Below, one piece after another: positions 24,303-32,502 of a DNA stretch of 64,000 bases. The position numbers and the translations under genes are program-made. The notes under the pieces are model-generated. The model saw only the letters and a list, made by a program, of their open reading frames with translations. It was not told where the DNA came from and ran no database searches. Source of the DNA: Pseudomonas sp. PDM05. GTDB lineage: Bacteria; Pseudomonadota; Gammaproteobacteria; Pseudomonadales; Pseudomonadaceae. The stretch lies in NCBI RefSeq assembly GCF_014851685.1, contig NZ_JACVAC010000003.1, positions 310,001 through 374,000 on the forward strand, in the 5' to 3' direction. Every line of letters begins with the position of its first letter. Positions within the stretch are counted from its first letter, which is position 1.

Positions 24303-27176
24303 TCAGGGAAAACCTGCATTTTTCCGTAACAAATCTGCCAGCCCTTGTGCCTGCATCGGCCGGCTGATCAGGTAGCCCTGCACTTCGTCACAACGCTCCA
24401 GCCGCAGGAAGTCCAACTGCTGCTGATCTTCCACGCCTTCGGCCACCACTTTCAGCGCCAGGCCATGGGCCATGGCAATGATTGCGCGGGTGATCGCCGC
24501 ATCTTCGCGGCCCTGGCCGAGGCCACGGATGAAGGTCTGGTCGATCTTCACGTAGTCCACCGGGATGCGCTTGAGGTAGCTGAGGGAGGAATAACCAGTG
24601 CCGAAATCGTCGATGGCCAGCTTCACGCCCAGGTCGCGCAACTGCTGGAAGGTCGAGATGATGTGTTCGACGCTGTCGAGCAACTGGCTTTCCGTCAACT
24701 CCAGCTCAAGGTATTGCGGGTCCAGCCCGGTTTCTTCGAGGACCTGGCGCACCAGGCTGACCAGCTTGCCCTGGCGCAACTGATGCACCGACAGGTTCAC
24801 CGACACGCGAATCGGCGCCAGCCCCTGGCGTTGCCACTCACACGCCTGCCAGCAGGCCTGGCGCAGCACGAACTCGCCCAACGGTGCGATCAGGCCGGTC
24901 TCTTCGGCCAGGCCGATAAACTCGCCCGGCGGCACCATGCCCCACTGCGGATGCTCCCATCGCACCAGCGCCTCGGCGGCATTCAGCTTGCCGCTGGCCA
25001 GGCACAGCTTGGGTTGGTAGAACACCGTGAGCTGGCGCTCGTCGATGGCCTTGCGCAGCTGGTTTTCCAGCTGCAAACGCTCCAGCGTGCTGGCTTGCAG
25101 GCTGTCGGTGTAGAACTGGAAGTTATTGCCGCCCAGGTGTTTGGCATGCTGCATGGCCATGTTCGATTGGCTGACCAACGCGGAAATTTCACGCGCATTA
25201 TCCGGCAGCAGGCTGACGCCCATCGAGGCGCTGACCACCAACTCATGCCCGTCCACCGTCACCGGCACCCGCAGCTTGGCCAGCAGCCGGGTGGCCACGC
25301 GTGCCAGGCTCGACAGGCTGCCGTATGCGTCGAACAGCACGGCGAATTCATCGCCGGACAAGCGCGCAATGGTGTCCGCCTCGGGCAAGGCGTTGATCAG
25401 GCGCCGTGACATTTTTTGCAGCAATTGGTCGGCGACTTCATGGCCGAGGCTGTCATTGAGCAGCTTGAAACGGTCCAGGTTGATGTGCAGCAACGCCAGG
25501 CTACGCCCGCCCAGACGCACCCGTGAGTGAGCTTCGCGCAGGCGTTCGCGGAACAGCGAGCGGTTGGCCAGGCCGGTCAGCTCGTCATAGTGGGTGAGGT
25601 AGCGCATGCGCTCTTCGGACTCGCGGCGCGCGGATAGATCGGCGAAAAAGCCCACGATATGGCTGACTTTTCCCCGAACATCGCGCACCACATTCAATTG
25701 CAGCCACTGCGGGTACAGCTCGCCATTCTTGCGCGTTTCCACCAGCTCGCCCTGCCAGGTGCCGTGGCTGAGCAACGCCTGGCGGATCACCGGGAAGTGC
25801 CGGCGCGCATCGCGGCTGCTGGGCAGCTCGACGACGTTGCGCCCGAGCATGTCGTCGATCTCAAACCCGGTGACGCGGCTGAACGCCTGGTTGACCGCGA
25901 TCAACTTGTAGTCCGGGTCCAGAATCACGATGCCTTCGCTGGCCGCCTCGAATACCGTCGACGCAAGCCGCTGCTGTTCTTCCAGGACCTTGCCGGCACT
26001 GATGTCGCGGCGTGTACCGAGCATGCGCGTGACCCGGCCACTGGGCGCACGCTCGACGGCGCGGCCACGGTCTTCGATCCAGACCCAGTGGCCGGCACCG
26101 TGACGCACGCGGTACTCGACTTGATAGTCCTCGCTGCGGCCCTTGAGGTGCTCGACCAGCGCGCGCTTGAGCAACGGCAAGTCATCGGGGTGCAGGCGCG
26201 GCTTGAGGTGGCTGAGCATCGCCGTGACGTACTCGGGCTCCAGGCCAAACAGTTCCTTGAGTTGAGTGTGGTGGACTTCGTCGGTTTGCAGATTCCAGTC
26301 CCACAGGCCCAGTTCGCTGGCTTGCAACGCCATGGCCAGGCGCGCTTCGCTTTTATTCAGGGCGAGGCTGGCGGCGTCGAGTTCCTGGCTGCGTTGCGCC
26401 ACCCGGTCTTGCAGGCCGGTCTGGGCGTTGCGCAGTTCCTGTTCGATCTGGCGACGCTGTTCGACTTCGCGCACCAGGTCTTGATTCAACTGCTCGCTGC
26501 GCTGCTGCGCCTGCTGCAGATGTTCGATCAGCGCCTGGTTCTGGAAGCGCCGCAGCAGCCCGCGCTGGATCAGGCGGTTGACTTGCCACGCCACCACGCT
26601 CAAGGAGGCCAGCAGGATCAGGCCGAGCACGCCCCAGCCTTGCTGCTGCGGGGCGCCGTTCCAGAACAGATAGACAATCGCCGGCACCAGGCACGGCACG
26701 GCAAACGACAAGAACGCCGGCAGGCTCACGGCGTAGGCCACGCTGGCCGACAGCGTTGCGGCGCCGATCAGGCCGAATACCCACGCCTGCTGCATAAAGC
26801 TGTCCGCTGGCACCAGGGCGATGGCGGCGATGGCCAGGGTCAGGCCGCTGACCGCCGAGCCGAGCATGAACATGCGTCGCCACACCGGCTGCGCCTGGCG
26901 GCTGGGCATCGCCGAATCAAACGCCGCCACCTGGATCACCCGCATCGCGACCAGCGCCAGCAGCCAGACCAGCCAGATGCTGTCCAGCAGGTATTGCTTG
27001 GGGTTCCACAGCAACCAGGCGCAGACCAGGCCATTGATCAGCATCAACAAGGTGGGCAGCAACGAGCCCTGATACAGCAGGCGCGTGCGTTCGACCGCCA
27101 TCTCGGTGGCGTACTGCTTGCGGATAACCTGCGCCGGCGCCACCGAGGGGCTGAGCAGGTCGGTACTGAGGGTCAT
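24303..27176 (-). CDS. Membrane PAS-GGDEF-EAL cyclic-di-GMP signalling protein
   Basis: A 957-residue protein from ATG 27176; an ORF extension to 27284 is possible. The first ~190 residues contain five or six hydrophobic helices (LLPTLLMLINGLVCAWLLW and onward), followed by a coiled coil rich in Gln/Arg and two PAS domains (LHPDD... and ILDPDYKLIAVNQAFSRVTG). The GGDEF-type domain has SGDEF instead of GGDEF in RLSGDEFAVLFD. The EAL domain is intact: EALVRWEHP, DDFGTGYSSLSYLKRIPVDY and KIDQTFI. I therefore expect phosphodiesterase activity with a weak or regulatory cyclase domain. Its position next to uvrD matches PA5442. Confidence 0.9.
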   Translation of the reverse strand: MTLSTDLLSPSVAPAQVIRKQYATEMAVERTRLLYQGSLLPTLLMLINGLVCAWLLWNPKQYLLDSIWLVWLLALVAMRVIQVAAFDSAMPSRQAQPVWRRMFMLGSAVSGLTLAIAAIALVPADSFMQQAWVFGLIGAATLSASVAYAVSLPAFLSFAVPCLVPAIVYLFWNGAPQQQGWGVLGLILLASLSVVAWQVNRLIQRGLLRRFQNQALIEHLQQAQQRSEQLNQDLVREVEQRRQIEQELRNAQTGLQDRVAQRSQELDAASLALNKSEARLAMALQASELGLWDWNLQTDEVHHTQLKELFGLEPEYVTAMLSHLKPRLHPDDLPLLKRALVEHLKGRSEDYQVEYRVRHGAGHWVWIEDRGRAVERAPSGRVTRMLGTRRDISAGKVLEEQQRLASTVFEAASEGIVILDPDYKLIAVNQAFSRVTGFEIDDMLGRNVVELPSSRDARRHFPVIRQALLSHGTWQGELVETRKNGELYPQWLQLNVVRDVRGKVSHIVGFFADLSARRESEERMRYLTHYDELTGLANRSLFRERLREAHSRVRLGGRSLALLHINLDRFKLLNDSLGHEVADQLLQKMSRRLINALPEADTIARLSGDEFAVLFDAYGSLSSLARVATRLLAKLRVPVTVDGHELVVSASMGVSLLPDNAREISALVSQSNMAMQHAKHLGGNNFQFYTDSLQASTLERLQLENQLRKAIDERQLTVFYQPKLCLASGKLNAAEALVRWEHPQWGMVPPGEFIGLAEETGLIAPLGEFVLRQACWQACEWQRQGLAPIRVSVNLSVHQLRQGKLVSLVRQVLEETGLDPQYLELELTESQLLDSVEHIISTFQQLRDLGVKLAIDDFGTGYSSLSYLKRIPVDYVKIDQTFIRGLGQGREDAAITRAIIAMAHGLALKVVAEGVEDQQQLDFLRLERCDEVQGYLISRPMQAQGLADLLRKNAGFP

Positions 27177-27421
27177 AGGCAGTGTTCTTATAATGGTGAG
27201 CCCGAAACGTCGACGGAGCATACACAAGCAAAGGTCTGCGCCAAACTGCTCCACGTCATAAAATCCCCCAGGATTTACCTGCAAACCATGGGGCCAGACC
27301 CCTCGAGCGAGGCGTGGCGGGGCCTGGACCCTATGACCGACCGGTCATCCGCCCCGGCAGAATTATCGACCATCCGGCATTGGGGTTTGCCCCACTCCGC
27401 CGAGGGCCATAGAATGCGCCG

Positions 27422-29605
27422 ATGCGCGATGATCTCTCCCTTTTGCTGAACTCCCTCAACGATGCCCAACGCCAGGCCGTAGCGGCCCCCGTTGGCCGTC
27501 AGTTGGTCCTGGCCGGTGCCGGCTCCGGTAAAACCCGAGTGCTGGTGCACCGTATCGCCTGGTTGATCCAGGTCGAAAACGCGTCGCCCCATTCGATCCT
27601 GTCGGTGACCTTCACCAACAAGGCCGCTGCCGAGATGCGCCATCGCATCGAGCAGTTGATGGGCATCAGCCCGGCCGGCATGTGGGTCGGCACCTTCCAC
27701 GGCCTGGCACACCGCCTGTTGCGGGCGCACTGGCAGGAAGCGGGCCTGGCCCAGACCTTCCAGATCCTGGACAGCGATGACCAGCAACGCCTGGTCAAGC
27801 GGGTGATCCGCGAGCTGGGCCTCGACGAACAGCGCTGGCCGGCGCGCCAGGCACAGTGGTTCATCAACGGCCAGAAAGACGAAGGCCTGCGCCCGCAGCA
27901 CATCCAGGCCAGCGGCGACATGTTCCTGGCCACCATGCGCAGCATCTATGAAGCATACGAAGCGGCCTGCGCGCGCGCCGGGGTGATCGACTTCTCCGAG
28001 CTGCTGCTGCGCGCCCTCGACCTGTGGCGCGACAACCCGGGCTTGCTGGCCCATTACCAGAAGCGCTTCCGGCACATCCTGGTGGACGAGTTCCAGGACA
28101 CCAACGCCGTGCAATACGCCTGGTTGCGCCTGCTGGCCAAGGGCGGCGACAGCCTGATGGTGGTGGGCGACGACGACCAGTCGATCTACGGCTGGCGTGG
28201 CGCGAAAATCGAGAACATCTACCAGTATTCCGAAGATTTCCCGGACGCCGTCACCATCCGCCTGGAGCAGAACTACCGCTCCACCGCCGGTATCCTCAAG
28301 GCCGCCAACGCCTTGATCGCCAACAACACCGGGCGCCTGGGCAAAGAGCTGTGGACCGACGGCGGCGAAGGCGAGGCGATCAACCTGTACGCCGCATTCA
28401 ACGAGCACGATGAAGCACGCTATGTGGTGGAAACCATCGAGAGCGCACTGAAAACCGGCCTCGCCCGCAGCGACATCGCCATCCTTTACCGCTCCAACGC
28501 CCAATCGCGGGTGCTGGAAGAAGCCTTGCTGCGCGAACGCATCCCGTACCGCATCTATGGCGGCCAGCGCTTCTTCGAGCGCGCCGAAATCAAGAACGCC
28601 ATGGCCTACCTGCGCTTGCTGGAAGGGCGTGGCAACGATGCGGCGCTGGAGCGGGTGATCAATATCCCGGCGCGTGGCATCGGCGAGAAAACCGTCGAAG
28701 CGATCCGCGACCACGCGCGCCACGCCGATGTGTCGATGTGGGAAGCCATGCGCTTGCTCATCGCCAATAAAGGCCTGACCGGGCGCGCAGCCGGAGCGCT
28801 GGGGGTGTTTGTCGAGCTGATCGAGAACCTCGCCGCCAAATGCGCCGAAATGCCGCTGCATTTAATGACGCAGACGGTGATCGAACAGTCCGGGCTGATC
28901 GCCTATCACGAAGCGGAAAAAGGCGAGAAAGGCCAGGCTCGGGTAGAAAACCTTGAGGAACTGGTCAGCGCCGCCCGTGCGTTCGAAAACACCGAGAATG
29001 AAGAAGACCTCACGCCGCTCGCCGCCTTCCTTGGCCATGCTTCGCTTGAAGCCGGGGATGCTCAGGCCGACGAGCATGAGGACAGCATCCAGCTGATGAC
29101 CTTGCACAGCGCCAAGGGCCTGGAATTCCCGTATGTGTTCCTGGTGGGCATGGAAGAAGGCCTGTTCCCCCACAAGATGAGCCTGGAAGAACCCGGCCGC
29201 CTTGAGGAAGAGCGCCGCCTGGCCTACGTGGGCATTACCCGGGCGATGCAGAACCTGGTGATGACCTACGCCGAGACACGACGCCTGTACGGCAGCGAGA
29301 CCTACAACAAGGTGTCACGCTTCGTACGCGAGGTGCCGAAGGGGCTGATCCAGGAAGTACGCCTGTCCAACAGCGTCAGCCGCCCGTTCGGTGGCGGCCA
29401 GCAGCAGAGCGCAAGCAGCTTGTTCGCCGGTTCCGCGATCCCGGAAACCGCGTTCAGCCTGGGCCAGCAGGTCAAGCATGCGATCTTTGGCGAAGGCGTG
29501 ATCCTCAACTTCGAAGGCGCCGGTGCGCAGGCACGGGTGCAGGTCAACTTCGCCGAAGGCAGCAAGTGGCTGATGATGGGCTACGCGAAGCTCGAAGCAA
29601 TCTGA
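27422..29605 (+). CDS. uvrD: DNA helicase II
   Basis: A 727-residue superfamily 1A helicase acting in nucleotide-excision and mismatch repair. Motif I is LAGAGSGKTRVLVHR, motif Ia SVTFTNKAAAEMRHRI, motif II DEFQDTN, motif III GDDDQSIYGWRGA, motif IV EQNYRSTAGILKAAN, motif V LMTLHSAKGLEFPYVFLVG and motif VI RLAYVGITRA. The C-terminal end (GQQVKHAIFGEGVILNFEG) is the UvrD tudor-like tail that contacts RNA polymerase. Length and motif order are those of typical UvrD. It is divergent from the GGDEF/EAL gene. Confidence 0.97.
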   Translation: MRDDLSLLLNSLNDAQRQAVAAPVGRQLVLAGAGSGKTRVLVHRIAWLIQVENASPHSILSVTFTNKAAAEMRHRIEQLMGISPAGMWVGTFHGLAHRLLRAHWQEAGLAQTFQILDSDDQQRLVKRVIRELGLDEQRWPARQAQWFINGQKDEGLRPQHIQASGDMFLATMRSIYEAYEAACARAGVIDFSELLLRALDLWRDNPGLLAHYQKRFRHILVDEFQDTNAVQYAWLRLLAKGGDSLMVVGDDDQSIYGWRGAKIENIYQYSEDFPDAVTIRLEQNYRSTAGILKAANALIANNTGRLGKELWTDGGEGEAINLYAAFNEHDEARYVVETIESALKTGLARSDIAILYRSNAQSRVLEEALLRERIPYRIYGGQRFFERAEIKNAMAYLRLLEGRGNDAALERVINIPARGIGEKTVEAIRDHARHADVSMWEAMRLLIANKGLTGRAAGALGVFVELIENLAAKCAEMPLHLMTQTVIEQSGLIAYHEAEKGEKGQARVENLEELVSAARAFENTENEEDLTPLAAFLGHASLEAGDAQADEHEDSIQLMTLHSAKGLEFPYVFLVGMEEGLFPHKMSLEEPGRLEEERRLAYVGITRAMQNLVMTYAETRRLYGSETYNKVSRFVREVPKGLIQEVRLSNSVSRPFGGGQQQSASSLFAGSAIPETAFSLGQQVKHAIFGEGVILNFEGAGAQARVQVNFAEGSKWLMMGYAKLEAI

Positions 29606-29628
29606 CACATATCCCTAGGATGAAGGTT

Positions 29629-29665
29629 ATTGGCCCGCCCTTGTAATTCACGAGCGCGGGCCAAT
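29629..29665 (+). terminator. Hairpin downstream of uvrD
   Basis: A 10-bp perfect stem, ATTGGCCCGC (29629-29638) and GCGGGCCAAT (29656-29665), closes over a 17-base loop 24 bp after the uvrD stop. It lacks a strong T-run, so termination may be partial. Confidence 0.5.
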
Positions 29666-29795
29666 ATCTGTAATAAGTCCTACGGACACTTCCGAATCCG
29701 TCCTACGCAAAAGCCCGAAACATTATGTCGCTAGCCACTGTCACGACACCTGTGCAACATGGCGCGCGTGCAATCCACAAATGGGAATTCCCTTT

Positions 29796-30668
29796 ATGAA
29801 ACGTTTTCTTAGCATCGCCATGGCGTTGTGCATCGGCCTGACGATGAGCCTCGACGCCAACGCCAAGCGCTTCGGTGGCGGCAAAAGTTCGGGCGCAGCA
29901 CCGACTCACCAGACCAGCCAAATGGCTCCATCCGCCGGTGGCATGGGCGGTGCAGCCGCGACCGCAGGCGCAGCCGGTGCCGCTGGCGCCGCTGCCAAGG
30001 CTGGCGGTGCTTCGCGCTGGCTGGGCCCTCTGGCCGGCATCGCGGCCGGTGGCCTGCTCGCTTCCATGTTCATGGGCGGCGGCTTCCAGGGCATGCAGAT
30101 CTTCGACATTCTGATCCTGGCGGTCATCGCCTTTGTGATCTTCCGCTTTATCGCCGCCCGTCGCCGCAAGCAGCAGGAGCACATGGCTCCAGCCGGTGCG
30201 CCGATGCAGCGTGAAGTGTTCGAGCAAAAGCCTGCCATGGGCTCGATCTTCGGCGGCGGTTCGCCAGCCGCTGCTGCCCGTCCGGTGATCAACGCACCGG
30301 CGTGGTTCAACGAAGAGCGTTTCGTCGAAGCAGCCCGCAGTCACTTCCAGTCCCTGCAACAGCACTGGGACGCCAACGAAATGGACAAGATCGCCGAGTT
30401 CGTGACCCCGCAATTGCTGGAGTTCCTCAAGCGCGAACGCGCTGAGCTGGGCGATGCGTTCCAGTCGACCTACATCGACGACCTGCGCGTGCAACTGGAC
30501 GGTGTGGATGACCGCGCCGACAAGACCATCGCCACCCTGACATTCAGCGGCGTGTCGAAAAACTCGCGCTTTGACCAGGGCGAAGTGTTCAGCGAAAGCT
30601 GGAACATGGAACGCCCACAAGGTGAAAACCAGCCTTGGCTGGTCGCCGGTATCCGCCAGAACGGCTGA
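29796..30668 (+). CDS. Tim44-domain membrane protein
   Basis: A 290-residue protein with an N-terminal signal/anchor (residues 1-24, ending SLDANA), a long Ala/Gly-rich low-complexity stretch (~30-75), two closely spaced hydrophobic segments (WLGPLAGIAAGGLLASMFM and IFDILILAVIAFVIFRFIAA), and a C-terminal Tim44-like domain (~165-290: NEERFVEAARSHFQSLQQHW, WLVAGIRQ). Bacterial Tim44-domain proteins are membrane-associated, of uncertain function, and have been linked to envelope biogenesis. ATG 29796 is chosen because the signal sequence starts there. It is a single-gene unit ending in a strong terminator. Confidence 0.88.
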   Translation: MKRFLSIAMALCIGLTMSLDANAKRFGGGKSSGAAPTHQTSQMAPSAGGMGGAAATAGAAGAAGAAAKAGGASRWLGPLAGIAAGGLLASMFMGGGFQGMQIFDILILAVIAFVIFRFIAARRRKQQEHMAPAGAPMQREVFEQKPAMGSIFGGGSPAAAARPVINAPAWFNEERFVEAARSHFQSLQQHWDANEMDKIAEFVTPQLLEFLKRERAELGDAFQSTYIDDLRVQLDGVDDRADKTIATLTFSGVSKNSRFDQGEVFSESWNMERPQGENQPWLVAGIRQNG

Positions 30669-30697
30669 TCACCTGGCGCCTTGAGCGCGCAGTAAAC

Positions 30698-30740
30698 GAC
30701 CCCGGCGGTGTATGCAAATACACCGCCGGGGTCTTTTTTT
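30698..30740 (+). terminator. Rho-independent terminator after the Tim44 gene
   Basis: A perfect 13-bp stem (GACCCCGGCGGTG / CACCGCCGGGGTC) with a 10-base loop is followed by eight T. It insulates the iron-signalling operon downstream. Confidence 0.92.
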
Positions 30741-30774
30741 GCCGGGCGGAAATGCGTTGCGGTTTTTACTGGAT

Positions 30775-30795
30775 TAATGAGAAACATTCTCATTA
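30775..30795. promoter_or_regulatory. Fur box upstream of the ECF sigma factor
   Basis: A perfect 21-bp palindrome, TAATGAGAA-ACA-TTCTCATTA, lies 48 bp before the sigma-factor start. The arms match the TGAnAAtnATTnTCA core of Fur sites upstream of iron-starvation sigma factors in Pseudomonas. It predicts iron repression of the whole signalling cascade. Confidence 0.8.
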
Positions 30796-30842
30796 TACTC
30801 GTGCCCTCTCCCGGTTCTGCCCGAGCATAGGAACGTGCCGCC

Positions 30843-31340
30843 GTGCTGGAAAAACTCTTCAATCAACACGCATCCGCGCTGCATCGCTACCTGTTGCGCA
30901 AAAAATGCACACCCAGCCTGGCCTCGGACCTGGTGCAGGACACCTTCCTGCGCATCGCCCAGCTGGAGAACGTGGAACGCATCCTGTGTGCGCCGTCCTA
31001 CCTGTTTCGCGTCGCGCACAACCTCATGATCGACCACCATCGCCGCTACGGTGAAAAGCGCTTCGACAACGATGCCGCCGCCTATTTCGATACGTTGGTG
31101 GATGAGGCCAGCGGCCCGGAAGAACAGGCCCTCGACGCCCTTGCCCTGGAACAACTGGAAAGCCTGCTGGAGCGCATGCCAGAACGTACCCGTGACATCT
31201 TCCTGCTGTGCCGGGTCGAGGGCATGACGCACAAAGAGACCGCCCGCTATTTACGGATTTCCACAAGCTCTGTACAAAAACACATGGCGATGGCGCTGGC
31301 CAGGATTGGCAAGGCGCTTGACCCAGACCAGGAGGGCTAA
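30843..31340 (+). CDS. Iron-starvation ECF sigma factor (FecI-like)
   Basis: A 165-residue ECF sigma factor starting at GTG 30843. Region 2 spans ~5-75 (LVQDTFLRIAQLENVERILC, SYLFRVAHNLMIDHHRRY) and region 4 spans ~100-160 (ALEQLESLLERMPERTRDIF, EGMTHKETARYLRISTSSVQKH). It belongs to the FecI group that is activated through FecR and a TonB receptor. It is preceded by a Fur box and followed by fecR-like, receptor, hemophilin-like and Slam genes. Its expected target is the promoter of the receptor operon. Confidence 0.93.
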   Translation: MLEKLFNQHASALHRYLLRKKCTPSLASDLVQDTFLRIAQLENVERILCAPSYLFRVAHNLMIDHHRRYGEKRFDNDAAAYFDTLVDEASGPEEQALDALALEQLESLLERMPERTRDIFLLCRVEGMTHKETARYLRISTSSVQKHMAMALARIGKALDPDQEG

Positions 31341-31383
31341 GCCTTGGGTCTCTTGCAAAGCGATAAGGTAAACAGTCAGAACC

Positions 31384-32358
31384 GTGAATGCTTCCCCACA
31401 AACGACCGACCCGTTGGAGCGCAAAGCTGCCGATTGGGTGATGCGTCATCGACAAGGCCAGCTGTCGGCGCGTGAGCTAGAAGCTTTTCAGCGTTGGCAG
31501 GAAGCCGACCCCAGGCATGCCGCCGCTGCCGGTCGGGCGGATCGCGCCTGGCGCGCCACCGCCGCGCTCAAACGCCGCCCAGGCTATGTCAAACCGCAGC
31601 GCCCGCCACGCAGCCTCTGGACACGCGGGACAGCCACCAGTGCTGTCGGCGCCCTCGCGCTGGGGTGCTGGATGCTGCTTGCACCGCCCTTCTGGCTGCA
31701 AGCGTTGAACAGCGACTATCACACCGGTTTCGGCGAGGTTCGCCACATCACCCTGGCGGATGGCAGCCAGGTTGAACTGGGCAGCCACAGCATCCTGAAC
31801 ATCGCCTATGACGATCAGACCCGCCTGGTGAACCTGAGCCAGGGCGAAGCGGTGTTCACCCCATCGCCAATCAATGATCAGGAACGCCGCCCGTTTACCG
31901 TGCGCGCCCCCGGCGCCGACATCACCGCACGCGGCACGCGCTATCTGGTCGGTATCGGCCAGGAGCGTGAAGGCTGGGTTGGGGTGTTGCAGCATAAGGT
32001 CGAGGTCAATCTCACCCCTGCCCAGCGCGATGACGTGGCCGGGTCCGCGCTGCTGGAGCAAGGCAACAGCCTGCGCTTCAGCCCGAAAGCCGGGTTGGTG
32101 CCGCTCACCACGCACCCGGATGAACTGGCCAGCTGGCAGGAAGGTCGCCTGGTGTTCCAGCGCGAAGCGTTGGGCGATGCCGTGGCGCGCATCAACCGCT
32201 ATCGGCCGGGGCTGATCGTAGTCAAAGGCGACACATTGCGCGCCGTGCCAATCAGTGCGGTGATGCGCCTGGACAACCTCGACGACGCCGTCAAACGCCT
32301 CGCACAGCAAGCCCACGGGCGCATTCTCGACCTGCCCGGGCTCGCGCTGATCTACTGA
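31384..32358 (+). CDS. FecR-like anti-sigma factor
   Basis: A 324-residue inner-membrane regulator, start GTG 31384. The cytoplasmic N-terminus (DUF4880-type; ERKAADWVMRHRQGQLSARE, FQRWQEADPRHAAAAGRADR) binds the sigma factor. One membrane helix lies near residues 82-104. The periplasmic FecR domain follows (GFGEVRHITLADGSQVELGS, VRAPGADITARGTRYLVG) and ends with the STN-interacting region (ASWQEGRLVFQREALGDAVA). It transmits the signal from the outer-membrane receptor to the ECF sigma factor. It lies 43 bp downstream of the sigma gene. Confidence 0.94.
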   Translation: MNASPQTTDPLERKAADWVMRHRQGQLSARELEAFQRWQEADPRHAAAAGRADRAWRATAALKRRPGYVKPQRPPRSLWTRGTATSAVGALALGCWMLLAPPFWLQALNSDYHTGFGEVRHITLADGSQVELGSHSILNIAYDDQTRLVNLSQGEAVFTPSPINDQERRPFTVRAPGADITARGTRYLVGIGQEREGWVGVLQHKVEVNLTPAQRDDVAGSALLEQGNSLRFSPKAGLVPLTTHPDELASWQEGRLVFQREALGDAVARINRYRPGLIVVKGDTLRAVPISAVMRLDNLDDAVKRLAQQAHGRILDLPGLALIY

Positions 32359-32381
32359 AAGGCCGCGTCTGCGGGCCTTTT
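32358..32381 (+). terminator. Terminator-like hairpin at the end of fecR
   Basis: AAAGGCC at 32358-32364 pairs with GGCCTTT at 32374-32380, extended by a GC pair past a bulge, and ends in TTTT. It separates the sigma/anti-sigma pair from the receptor operon. Confidence 0.6.
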
Positions 32382-32397
32382 GACATCATTCATATAT

Positions 32398-32436
32398 AAA
32401 ACGCGATACATAGACCATATCGATCTATCGCGTTTT
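32398..32436. promoter_or_regulatory. Long inverted repeat upstream of the TonB receptor
   Basis: AAAACGCGATA (32398-32408) and TATCGCGTTTT (32426-32436) are perfect 11-bp inverted arms around a 17-bp AT-rich spacer, in the 144-bp gap between fecR and the receptor. It may be an operator, or a second hairpin terminator given the trailing TTTT. Confidence 0.45.
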
Positions 32437-32502
32437 GACTGCTGCTGCGTTTCTACTACATGTGAATAACTCTTATTTGCTTTAGTGAGGCCGGTTTTGC
32501 AG

